Assembly: GCA_000231825.2 (NCBI GenBank)
Contig: JH720293.1
Span: 620,001 to 684,000, forward strand
DNA: 64,000 bases
Direction of reading: 5' to 3'
Origin: Tetrahymena elliotti 4EA
Lineage: Eukaryota > Ciliophora > Oligohymenophorea > Hymenostomatida > Tetrahymenidae
Position 1 is the first letter of the stretch. Each line of letters begins with the position of its first letter. The position numbers and the translations under genes were made by a program. Below are positions 13,336 to 25,900 of this stretch, in pieces. The notes beneath the pieces are model-generated. The model was not told the DNA's origin. It ran no database searches and saw only the letters and a program-made list of their open reading frames with translations.

Positions 13336-15610
13336 TCAAGAAATTGAATTTTTTTTATCTACTTATTATTAATTTACCAAATTAGTTTTTTAGTTTAATT
13401 TTTTTTCTTGCTTAGCGAAATCATTTCCAAATGTGTAATCTTCGTTGAAATATTTTTCATCATCATCTTAATCGTCTATTAAATTTTCTTATTTTTATAC
13501 AACGTTCTTTTAAATAATTGTCCTTTCCATAATAGTTCTCCCTTTTCTTCTGTTATTTAAATTGTTTTCTCTTTCTTTTAGCTTTTAATTAAGACTTTCA
13601 ACATTTTGCTTTTACTATTATTGCTATATTTATCTGCTTCTATTTTATTTAATACCTTTTTCTATTTCTAAAACTCTTTTAGCATTCTCTTCACCTTCAT
13701 TTATATAATTTTCTCTATACTTAGTTATGCTTTCTAGCTTCTTTTCTATTATCTGTTAAAATTATCATTTTAAGTGATATTTAATAGAATATAAAATAAT
13801 TAATTATTTACATGCATTTAATTTCTCATTTCTTTTGTGTCAATATTTTAGTTTGACATCATTGATAAAAGATCGATATTTTAAATAGTATCACTTCCTT
13901 TAGTAACTTTATTCTCTGCTTCATCTATACATTTAACAATTTAATAAATTTTTTCTCCTATTTTTTGCATATCTAGATCTTCTCCTTCAGAAATTTATAC
14001 TTTACTGACATTGAACTTTTTTAAACTTATCAAATTTTATCTCCTTCTTTATGCAATCTTTTAAGTTTTATTAAATATATAAACAGTGTATATTAAAAAT
14101 TTACTTCTTTTTATTTTTCCAGCTCTTTAATTCTTTCACTATTTTCTTTCTTTTTTTAATCCAATTTCAACTACAATCTAATTTTTTCTTTCTTTTTATT
14201 CTCAAATTCTTCTTCAGATTCATTGTTATTTTAGCAATAATATAAATTTTTTTCTTAAATGTGATTTAAAATGTCTTTTAATTAAGCAGGTGTAAAAGGA
14301 ATAACATAAGTTTATTTAGCAGGATTAGCTTATTAAGAATTTTCTGCAGCTGCACCAACTCCTCCAGGCTAATTAGGTTATGTAAGATATAAAAAGTCAT
14401 TATTATCTTTACTACTTCCTTATTTTTATTTGTTTTTGTCATCAAAATAGTTATTATTTGATCCATATATTTCTTGATATTTTACCTGAACAAAAATAAT
14501 TAATGTAATTGTAGAGGTAAATTAAAATTACTTTAATTTTATCAACAAATTATTTATAAGTCAATAAAGTTTTATATTCTTCCTCCTTTCTAGATATTTT
14601 TTATTCTATTCTTTCTAGTTCACCCTATAACTAATTCCATTTTTCTTTATTTTTTTCCTTTTCTTTCTATTGTTTTTCAGCTTCCTATCAATTTTATATT
14701 TAATAAACATCAAAGAATACGTTTTTAATAGAATTTAAAACCTTTTAAGCTTCATTTGCATCACTTTCTACTTCTTTGATGAATTAATTAACCATAGTCC
14801 AATCATTTTCAAAATACTTTTTTATTAATTAAATTGTATTTACAAAATTTATATTGAACTAATTGTTGTTACAAATTTTCTTGCTTTTAAAGACTCTTTT
14901 TCATTTTTAATAAAATCTTCAAGTCTCTCTGTTTCCTCTTTTTTATTATAGATATTCATATTTGAAAGACATATTTCCCTCTTCTTTTTAATAAACTCTG
15001 CTACAGTTTCCCTTTTTTCCTTTAATATGTTGTTTATTCTATTTATTTATTTTCTAATATCATTATCTGAACTATCCCTGCATGTTTTTTATAAAAATGT
15101 AAGCAATTTCATCAAACCAAATGTAATTAATATACCAAATTAAGACACTTTTAGCTTTCCTTTTTTCATCTTCCCTTTTTTAATCTCTTGCTAATGTTTC
15201 TTCTCTCGCCTTAGCCATTTTTTCAGCTATTAAATAACATTGCATTGAAGCTAACTAAATAAAAAATCAATTCATACCTTCTTCATCTAAAGCCCTTATA
15301 ATACCAAATTTTTTAGATATTTTTGTCTTGGAATATAATCTTTCACTAATTTCCATATCAGCTACTCGTTCCTTTATTCAAATAAATACAAAACATTGAT
15401 TACTTTTCTTGCTAAGCTAATTGAAATCAATGATGTTAAGCATCTATATTTAATGTACCTTTTATTCCTAAACTTCAAGTTTTTGAACTAGCTGTATTTA
15501 AAGAATGAGATTTAAAATGAGAAGTCCATTTTTTATAGAATTAAATATACTTTTTTAGGATTAGTTTCTAATGAAAATGGGTTATCTACTAAAAGCGTCT
15601 TTTCAGTCAT
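13336..15610 (-). CDS. CFAP100: DUF4200 coiled-coil axonemal protein, CFAP100 (CCDC37/MIA1)-like
   Basis: On the - strand, ATG 15610-15608 opens MTEKTLLVDNPFSLETNPKK and TGA lies at 13338-13336, with about nine small introns. The best family signal is the DUF4200 helix: residues like EFIKKKREICLSNMNIYNKK, EETERLEDFIKNEKESLKAR and YFENDWTMVNQFIKEVESDA match the family pattern of KRE..L....K.EE...LE....E..LK......D...F..FLKE.D. The DNPF start is like that of CFAP100 proteins. In Chlamydomonas, FAP100 and FAP73 form the MIA (modifier of inner arms) complex at the base of the I1/f inner dynein arm, which fits a ciliate. A second coiled coil and an acidic end (ENLIDDQDDDEKYF) follow a Gly/Gln/Asn-rich linker (about 14250-14480). 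CFAP73/CCDC42 or CCDC38 relatives share DUF4200 and cannot be fully excluded. Confidence 0.75.
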
Positions 15611-16455
15611 TTTAAATAAGTACTTAAATAGTTAGTTAGCTATTTGTATATTCTTTGAAATTATAATTTAAAATTGTAATTAATAAATCAGAAATAATAA
15701 TATCTATCATCACAAAATGATAATAATCAATTAAAATTTAAGTTTCAAATCAATATTAAATCCAAACATTATTAATACAAACATATTTAAAAATTATTTT
15801 ATTCCAGTACATTTTTAGAATATTTAGCTTTTAAAGTTTCCAAAAATCATTAAAAATTACTTTGAACTTTAAGAATAATTTTAAATAAAAATAATCATTA
15901 AGAAGACTTTCAGAAAATCAAAACATTGATAAATAATGAATTCAAACATTATTTCATAAAATTATAAACACTTAAAAGTTTTTTTTGTCCACTTTTTAAT
16001 TTATTTAGCAGATCAAATTAAAAATAATTTTCCAATTTAAAATAAATTCAACAAATTATTCAATTTTAACTTTAAAAACTGCAATAATAATTAAATTTTT
16101 TGAACAAAATAAATAAAAAATATATTATATCTAGTTATTAATTGAAAAATACCATAATGAAAGCTATTCAACAATTTTTAATGAAAAAAATAAATGGGAA
16201 ATTGGTTTATTTTATTATAAAATTAATAATTAGGAATAAAATATTTTGTACATTTGGGGATTAAAATGATTAAGTAAGTATTAAATAATTCAGAATATAT
16301 CTTAATATATGTGTTTTTGATAGTTGTACTTGTTTTTAATTTAACTTTAATAATTTGCAAAAAAAAATAAAAAACTACATAAATAATAAAAAAATTAATA
16401 AATTTTTGAAAATTAAAAACTTAGCTTTATACTAATAACAATAATTCAAGAAAAA
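15611..16455. other. divergent promoter region, nothing else seen
   Basis: A/T-rich spacer between the divergently transcribed CFAP100-like and dynein LIC genes. Both concern microtubule motors, so shared regulation is conceivable, but no specific site is visible. Confidence 0.55.
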
Positions 16456-18456
16456 ATGACAAGCAAAGAAGCCTCAAAGAAGGAGAATTTATGGAATAAT
16501 ATCTTAAGTGAAACAGGATAAAAAAATAAATATTAAAATAAGTAGGTTCTTGTTTTAGGAACTAGAGGGTCTGGCAAAAGAACTTTAATAGATTCCCTAC
16601 ATGAAATTTCTTAAACAGTTTACCCAAAAATAAGTATAATTATTGCATTTTTAGAATAGCAAATGAGATAGTTATTGGCTTTTAATAGCTTTTTTAGCAT
16701 ACAATTACAGATTAGTTTATATTACTATCTTTGCAATTCTCACTATTTAATTTGTTTTTTTTAGGATCAAATGAAATGCAAAGTGGAAAACTTAGAGTTG
16801 CAGGTTCAGTTTCTGCTCTAGATTATGTTTATTTAAACGTAAAGAATTTAGATGATTAGGATGAAGGTAAATTTCAAAATATATGATAGGAAAATCGTTA
16901 ATTAATAATTTCTTAAACTAATAGATACTATGGCTAAATTAAGTGTTTATATAATTGATGAAGAAACCTAAAAGTATTGACTGTTAATTTATTTCTTTTT
17001 TTTATTTGACATTCAAATGCTAGAAATGCAAATTAGAGATCAAGATATTTAAATTTATTTTTATGAATTTTAGCTAATTATTGCCAATCGTATTGAAATA
17101 AAATACAGTAAAGGATACTTTAATAACTATTATGCTTGACCTTTCAGAGGTATTTACTTAATTATTAGATATTAGTTTTGTAAAATATTGGTTTAACATT
17201 TGAAAAATAAATAAAGCCTTGGACTTTTATGGAGCAATTGGACAAATGGATAGAAATGATAACAAATCACTTATAATCTTTATAAATAAATCTTGATACC
17301 TTGGATTTAATGAGAGCTAAAAGTATTTATTTTATGATTATGTTTATTCTTAACAATTAATCATTTAAATTAGTTGAAAAATTATTTAGAGACTACAAAG
17401 AACCTGTTTTTGACTCTGATGGAAAATTAGTTAATAAATCTGATACTTAAATTTCTCCTGAAGAAGAAGTAGAGTTGACAAAATTAAAAGTAAATCTTTA
17501 TTTTTAAGCAAGCAGCTAATATTATTTTTTAATAAAGAGCAGTGTACCTCTCCCTGAAGGCTCATTAACTTCTAATTTAGGTATTCCAATTGTTATTGTT
17601 GCTAATAAGGTATGTTTCTCTCAAGCCGTTTTTATATAAAATAATATTTACTTAAACAAAAGTCTGATATCATTGCTCAGAATAATGATCAATAAAGCTA
17701 AATTATTCTTTATTATTTGAGAAAGTATTGTCTTCAATGTAAAATTTAATAAAAATAATTAAAATTATCTCAATATTTTTATTACTAAAAATTAAAGATG
17801 GTGCAAGTTTGATCTTTACTTCTAGCAAGAACTTAGAAAGCTTATAAATTTATTATGAATATATTCTTCATAATTTATATGGTTTTACTAATAAGAATAA
17901 ATCAGAAATATACACTATTGAATAAATTTTTATTCCTTCTGGCTCAGACAATTTAAATCTCTTGAAGTATTCAAAATCATTATTAATAAACTAGAGCTAA
18001 TGCTTATTTTTTTATTTTTGAAGGTAGAGTAATTCAAATATTTTTGAATAATGTGATACTAAGCCCTATGAAGAGCTAATTAAAAGGCCAGTCAGTAAAA
18101 ATCAAAGATAGGAAGAAGTAGTTTGTGAAGATGAATAAGAATTTTTAAAGAATCTGCTTAATGATAAATCTAATCCTGAACCTATCTAAAGTGTCAAATC
18201 TTCTATTTCTTCTATTCTTTAATCAGGAACAAGCACTACTTCTACAAGAATAGTAAATCCCCCTACAGTAGGTAACCAAGGTAATCCAACAAGTGTAGCT
18301 AAATTCTACTAGACTCTCCTTAACTAACCAAATGAAAGAAAAATTAGAGAAAATGTAGAAAGAGACTTAACACAAAGAGTAGGAAACAGTACAAATAATT
18401 ATTTTAGAAATGATGAAATTCAACAAGTCAAAGATATTATTAAAAAATAAAATTGA
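16456..18456 (+). CDS. D1LIC: cytoplasmic dynein 1 light intermediate chain
   Basis: ATG 16456 begins MTSKEASKKENLWNNILSE and TGA is 18454-18456, with about nine introns. Recognisable family landmarks in order are: the NLWNNILSE start; a P-loop-like LVLGTRGSGKRTLIDSL; LDYVYLNV; KLSVYIIDE; KDTLITIMLDLSEPWTFMEQ; LDKWIEMI; NLGIPIVIVANKSDII; YGASLIFTSSKNLESL; and YEYILHNLYGF followed by QIFIPSGSDNLNLLK. These match animal DYNC1LI segment by segment. The protein binds the dynein heavy chain through this Ras-like fold and links adaptors through its disordered C-terminal part. Here that tail is Ser/Thr/Gln-rich and ends RNDEIQQVKDIIKKQN. A D2LIC (ciliary dynein 2) assignment is less likely because of the WTFMEQLDKW and LYGF..FIPSG segments. 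Confidence 0.92.
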
Positions 18457-19045
18457 AAATATTTTATTTTCATAATTAAGGCATAAAGAAAAACGTTTTT
18501 TAGTTATCTCAAACATTAATAAATTATTACTACTACATGTTTTTACCAGTAACTTATTCCTTTCAAACTTATTAACAGTTTACTTATTTGAATACAAATA
18601 TTAATAATATATTTTTAAAGTTATCAATTGTTTTTTGATTAAAAAAATTTTTTTTATTTTATTTTGATAAGATTAAAAAAAATAAATGCTAATGTGTTTG
18701 CAATAAAAAAAAGAAAAAAAGAGGTTAATTAATAAAAAAGTAATTAATTTTTTGTTTTTTGCTTTTTGGTAACATTTAAACAGTGCCTAATCACTGAATA
18801 CAAATATTTCTGATCAAGATCTTATTTAAAACATCTATATTTTAGAATTTAAATATTGATTCTATTGATCTCTTTAAATTATATTTTTAGGGTCTAAAGA
18901 AACCAGAATAAATTGATAATACCTTAGCACATAATATTCATAAATAATAAATAAATAATAGCACTTTTAAAATTAGTTAATATAAAAATTATAAAGAAGT
19001 AGGAATATCCAAAATATACTCAAATAAACGCATTTTACTCTATCA
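18457..19045. other. intergenic region, nothing seen
   Basis: A/T-rich spacer between two + strand genes, with no supportable ORF, RNA gene or repeat. Confidence 0.55.
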
Positions 19046-19978
<933 letters not shown>

Positions 19979-20674
19979 TAGTATTAGAAAGAGTTAATTG
20001 GTAGTGAAAATACTAAATGAAAAAACTTCTAATAATTTTTTACCAGTTAAATAATAAAAAAAAAGAAAAGAATAAATGAATAACTTATCTATTTTTAAGA
20101 TCATAATTCCTAATTAAATAATATCTATTAATATCTTAATAAATCTGTATATAAATTTTATTTATAATTACTTAAAATATCAAATTTTATATTGTTAATA
20201 TCTTTTAATTTTGCTCAATTTTTAATTTTTTAAGGTTCTATTATTTGTTTTAAAATATTATCATAAACGCTATACTTGCCTTATTAGAATATTTAAGGTA
20301 ATTTTATGGTAAAAAAATATAATTAGTTGTTTATATTTTAAAGTTAGCTATATTTTTAATCAGATAAGTTAAGATAATTATTCAAAATATTTACTTTTTT
20401 AGAAAAATATTCTTTAAAATTAAGGTTTCTTTTGGTATGATTTTTGTTTTAAAAATAGATAAAGCAAGTGGCAAAAATACAGATAGTTTATTCATATTTT
20501 TTGAGATTTTTTAAAGGAGAATTTATAAAAATATGATAAATTATGTTGCCAAATTAATTTTATATTAAAAGATGAAAGAATAGACTACAATATATATAAT
20601 ATAATTAACTTAAGCAGTCTATTCGATTTTATATTTATAAATTTTAAATTAATTAATTTTTTTAATTACTTTCT
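19979..20674. other. intergenic region between convergent genes, nothing seen
   Basis: A/T-rich spacer between the 3' ends of the Rab and the RING/TRAF gene, with no supportable feature. Confidence 0.55.
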
Positions 20675-22452
20675 TCAGCATGATAAAAATGTAATTTGAT
20701 CTCCTTAATGATCAAGAGAGTAAAAAAAGAAGAATTAATGTGGGAACTCTAGTATATAGGAACTATCGAATCTACAACTTACATTGAGATCAATATTGAA
20801 GAACTCTACTGTATAGAGGAAAGGTACGTATTTTATTAAGATATTATTTTTTTCTTGAATGATAAAGTTGGCTGCTCTATCTTTTTGTTTATATTTATTT
20901 TCCGATTTTTCTTTCTTTTTAATATCACCTTGCTTGTTAACCATGAAATCCATAGAGTTCTAAAGCTAAGAATCACTTATTCCCATGATAATATTTCCTT
21001 AGAGTTTATCTATTCTAATTTTGAACATTTATACCATAGGTGAATGCACATAAAATGGTCTGTTTAAGAAGAAGTGTAAAAAATCTTTTTTCTTTTTTTG
21101 TTCATTAAACGAATCTTTGTCAAGTATAGCTTGGTTTCCTAAAAACTTAAAATTGTTAGTGAAAACTGTCTAAAATGAAAAGCTATTTATATTATCTGGG
21201 ATACCCATTTAGATTGTACTTAATTAAAGTCTTAATAGTTAAACTTCTGTAGCTAATTAATCCACTTTTGCTATTAAGTTGACTGATTTTTTATCTTTTT
21301 CCATTATTTATAATTGAAGGCATTTTAATTCTGTGTGAGCTTCAAAAAAAACTCTTCTTGGCTACTCAAATTAACACTTTTCACATTTTTCGTTGATTTC
21401 TTTACAAGATTAAATGTGTTCATCTATATTTTTTTTGATAATCACTTCTTTACATCCTTCGCATTTTACTCCTTCATATGGACATTTGAGGCAATGCTTC
21501 TCATAACAATCATAAGGTAAGATTTCAGTACATCCATTTTCATAGTAGAAACATTTTATTTTCATACTACCTAGTAATTTATTAACTAAGGGGATGTTGG
21601 TACCCTTAAATATTTATTTACAATGAGGACATGTTTATCTATTTAGAATATTTGGGTTGTTTGATAATATTTATTACTGTTATTGCAACTAGATTTGTTA
21701 TAATTAGAATTAGTTTTAATTCTAAATGCCTTGCTATAATTATTACGAAACATGATAAATAAGCTATTATCCTCCTCCTGCTAGGCGGTCTTAATTTTAT
21801 TACTAGAATTGTATTATATTAGCATGTGTATCTTATTCTTAAGATGATTGGGCTGATTATTAGCTAGGAAAAGGCTAAGAATTAAACAAAAAAGGGTCAT
21901 CATCTTCATCATCCTCATGACTAGATCTCCCTAATTAAAAGAATGAATTTAGCTCAAAAGAAAAATATATAGAAAATATTTACTATTATTTTGTTAGTTT
22001 TAAGAAGCATAAAAAATATTATTTTAAGAGTTGCTGTTGAAGTTGTTTGGTTCTCTAAATGCATTAATATTATTATTGAATATATTTTATAATAAATTAA
22101 TAGTGTTTTCTCCATTATTATTTCCAATATTGTTATTTAGTGGCATACTATTGCTTCCATTTTGATTCGCTCTGGAAGCTGGTTTGGTAGATATCCATTC
22201 GTTGATGCAAGCTTTGCAAAATGACTAAGTACAACCAGAACAAGAAATAGGTTTAAATAAGATGTTCATACAAATTGGACAAGTTAGGACATCTAATTCA
22301 TTCTTAGCCTCAACAACTTAACTTCTCACAATACTTTACTCTTAAAATTTTTCATTTGAAAGTTTCTTATTTTCTTCATCTTTTTCACTGAAGTAACCAA
22401 AAGTAATATCTTTAGAGTTATCGCTGCTAACTTTTTGTTCTTCAATATTCAT
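20675..22452 (-). CDS. RING finger plus TRAF-type zinc finger protein (probable E3 ubiquitin ligase)
   Basis: On the - strand, ATG 22452 starts MNIEEQKVSSDNSKDITFGY. A single 53-bp intron (21931-21983) splits the gene, and the two exons sum to 574 codons plus TGA at 20677-20675. The N-terminal RING reads CPICMNILFKPISCSGCTQS followed by FCKACINEW. The matching CPHC pair lies about 140 residues later, so a long Asn/Gln-rich insertion interrupts the RING. TRAF-type zinc finger repeats follow: IKCFYYENGCTEILPYDCYE, HCLKCPYEGVKCEGCKEVI, HIQSCKEINEKCEKCQF. After a coiled coil (about 21200-21290) comes a C-terminal β-rich domain ending SLDHQGDQITFLSC that resembles a SPRY-like or MATH-like fold, but this is weak. 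The class transfers ubiquitin; the substrate is unknown. Confidence 0.88.
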
Positions 22453-22905
22453 TAAAACTAGTTATCCTTCTATAAAAATACTAACACAGAATTTTGAGTA
22501 TCAATCACTTTTAATTAATTAAAACACTGTATGCAAATTTGAAAAATTATAATTTTTACCTTAGAGGTATCACTCATAAAACAAATCTAATGCATTCTTT
22601 ATATAAAAAAATCTAATTAATTTATTTTATATTTACTCTCAGGAGTTTGAGGTAATCAACAAATCTCTACAACATATGAATTATTTTACATAAAATTGCA
22701 AAATTTGTAATTTAATTTTTGAAGATATTTGCTAAAAGTAGTTTTTACAATACTCTTTATATATTTATGGTAAAATCATATTTTAATTTTATGTGAATGC
22801 ACTTTTATAAAAAAATATTTATCTGAATTTATTTATTATTTAATACAAAGAAAACAAATATAAATAGGACACAACTTATTTTATTTTGTTTTTTGAATTC
22901 CAAAT
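22453..22905. other. intergenic region, nothing seen
   Basis: A/T-rich spacer between two - strand genes: the 3' flank of the giant receptor gene lies at the high end of its coding region and the RING/TRAF promoter lies at the low end. No extra feature seen. Confidence 0.5.
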
Positions 22906-25900
22906 TCAATTTTATAAATTTTAAGATTTTTCTAAATCAGTTTTCTTCTTTTCTAATTTGGCATGTTCCTTTTTTTTCTTTGCTGCTTCCTTGTTTTAGT
23001 TTTTTTTTTCTGCTTTCTATTTTAAATATTTAATTTTATATTAGTTTAATAAAATACTTTTTTTACCTTCTTAGAAATTCTTTCTCTCTTTTTGTTTTAG
23101 ATGTCACCATCAAATACTATATTTCTGATTTTTCTTTATTCAAGCTAATCTTTCTCTGATTTCTTTATTTTTAAATCGTAGAAAAAAATTAGATTTAATC
23201 TTAATTAATTGAAAATTTTACCTTGAGATAGAAGTCAGAAATTTCAGCAAAGCTTATTGCATATCCTTTCATAATAAAATACAAATAGTATCTAAAAGGG
23301 GATATTTTTTTCTTCAGCTTAAAAATGATAAAAGACATCAATAAAATAACTGTCTCTACAGCTAAGAAATCAACAACCCAGCAAATTCCAAAACGTGCAA
23401 TAACTGGACCATAATCTTTTACATAACGTTTCTACCCAAATAAGATCAATAGAATGCTATCACCTAAAAATATTAGGATAGAAATTACTATCTAACCAAT
23501 TTAGTATCTAGAATCAAAAGCTTATGCAAAATATTAAGAACCTCCTCTTAAAGAAGTATATTTTACTGATTAAGAAGATTAAAAGAAAAAGAAGTTGTAT
23601 AGTGAAAAAAAGAATTAAGTAATAACTGGAGCTAAAAATATTGTAATGACATAAGATTCTATATTCTCTAAATCATTAGTAATAACACTACTTGCACCAA
23701 TACTTAAGCCAATTAAATTAAATTGCAAAATAGTGAGCATCTTATTTGCCTTTAATTTAGAATCTTTAACCAAAATAGAAATCAAAGAATGGTGATTATA
23801 CCACTGAAAATAATTTAAAGGATTCTTTATTAATAAAATCTAATTATCTTCATCTAAATTTTGGTTATCTTAATTATTTTTAATTTTTATCACATTTTGC
23901 TTCAAAACAAAATCTTATTCATTCCAAATTTCTGTTGCTATATTTTTTTCAATAATTGCATCTTGATTTGCTAAACTATTAGCTCTCATAGTATTAGATT
24001 TAGGACTACGATTAGAGTATAAACTAAGAACACTTTCTCTACGTTAAAAAGATCTTTAAACTTCATACAGTTATGGGTTCTTTTTTACTCCACCAGAGTT
24101 AGACATTTATGGATTTTCATTGTAATTAAATGAGTTCATTCTCTTATCAACATATTAGCCAAAGCCAAAATCTTCTTTTTCATTTTTATTTTTCTTTAAC
24201 TTGTACTTATCAACGAATGAAGCTAACTCTTAATTTTTGTTATCTGTTTTATTTTGCATTTTGTTATTTGGTGTGTCTAAATTATTTGATTAATAAAGTA
24301 GATTCATATCCTTTTTTATTTTATTCAACAAAGCCAAATCTCTATTGTTTTCATCTTCTTCAGTCTTTCCAATTGTATTTAATCCTAACTCAATATCATT
24401 CTAAGGATTATTTTTATCATTCTTTCCTTCTTATTTCTATTCTTTTTCTTTCTTTTTCTATTCTCTTTCATGCTTTTACTTTTTTTGAGCTTCGTCTTTT
24501 TTAATTCTTTGTATAATAAACTAAATCATTTTACGTATTATTTGTGTAACCTAAAATTTAATGAGGAGGAATAGTACCAATACTGATGAACACCAAATCA
24601 AAACAAAATATAACCCAAAAGGTGTCTAAAAATTATCTGGGTATTTAAATGGAGTAATACCAAGGAATTGTAGATGACTTAAAATAACTATATTTTCATT
24701 CTACACTTCTAAAAAAGAATCAATATAGTAAGGGTTTTTGTTTGCATTTTAGAGATTCAAAGATTAAATTAAATCTTATTTTAACCAATCTTAAATAGAC
24801 AGACTCTTTTATCCTGGCTAAGTTGGAACATAAGTAGTAATTTTTACTTCAGTATGTGGGAGTATCTAAAAAAGTTATTTTTTATCTACCGCTTCACTAG
24901 AATAATTAGGAGTAAGATTTGCTTTTCTTATTGCAAATCTACTCAGATGATAAGTTTAGCACAAAACATAATAGTTATTTATGATTTTAACAAAACTGAT
25001 TCCTTGTGTTGACCATTAGTTTGCATTATCGTCAAAGTATACACATTCAAATAATGAAGAGGTAATCTTAGTAGTATCATTTATTATTAGCGGTGCTTAT
25101 AGAGCAAGCTAAATCAGAAAGGGTTACTATAAATTGCTATATATAATTTTTTACTTACTTTCATCAGAAAAGAGATCAATATCATAAATAGGGGATAACA
25201 AAACAGAATAGGTATCAGATTTAGTTTGAGGTATAAATGTATTAACTCTTTAAATAATAGTAAGTTTATTCCAATCTTTTACAACTTCTGGTGGTATGCT
25301 AATACTAATACTATCATAAGATACAGTTAAATATGTTTATTATCTCTATTGCTAGCTTACTTTTTTATCATTAGCTCTAATTTGCTATAATGTTACTAAA
25401 TTTATTTTACAGAAGTTACACTCAAGAGTTAGGCTCTGACTTAAATATGAATTGTTTGAGAAATATACACCCCAAAGATTTTTAAGGTTCTTGAGTTAAT
25501 TAATAATTTGCGATCTCTGAGTGCTTGACACAAAGGAAGAAACCATAATATTGAGCTCTAAATTCTCCATAATAATAAATATATCTTGAATAAAATCAAG
25601 TATTTAATCATACATTTTAGTTTATAATATAGAAGTTAAATATTAAATAATAGTTGTAAAAAACATGCTTGAGTCATTAATATTTAAGTTATAGACTAAT
25701 AATTTTCTTATCAAAGGAATGATACCCATATTCGTTTTTGGAGGAGTAGCAGAAACTTATTCCTCTATACTTTTGATGATTTAATTTTACAAAAAATTAG
25801 AAACTCTTTGCAACAATTTTGCTTAGTAATCTTAAGAATCATATTAACAAAAAATACCAAAGTATTAGTCTTTACAAATACAAGTTATACTGCCTAACTA

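Noticed and set aside
24130..24504. 124-codon + strand ORF
   Set aside because: It is the antisense of the Lys/Gln-rich cytosolic loop of the giant receptor gene, whose frame on the - strand is continuous.
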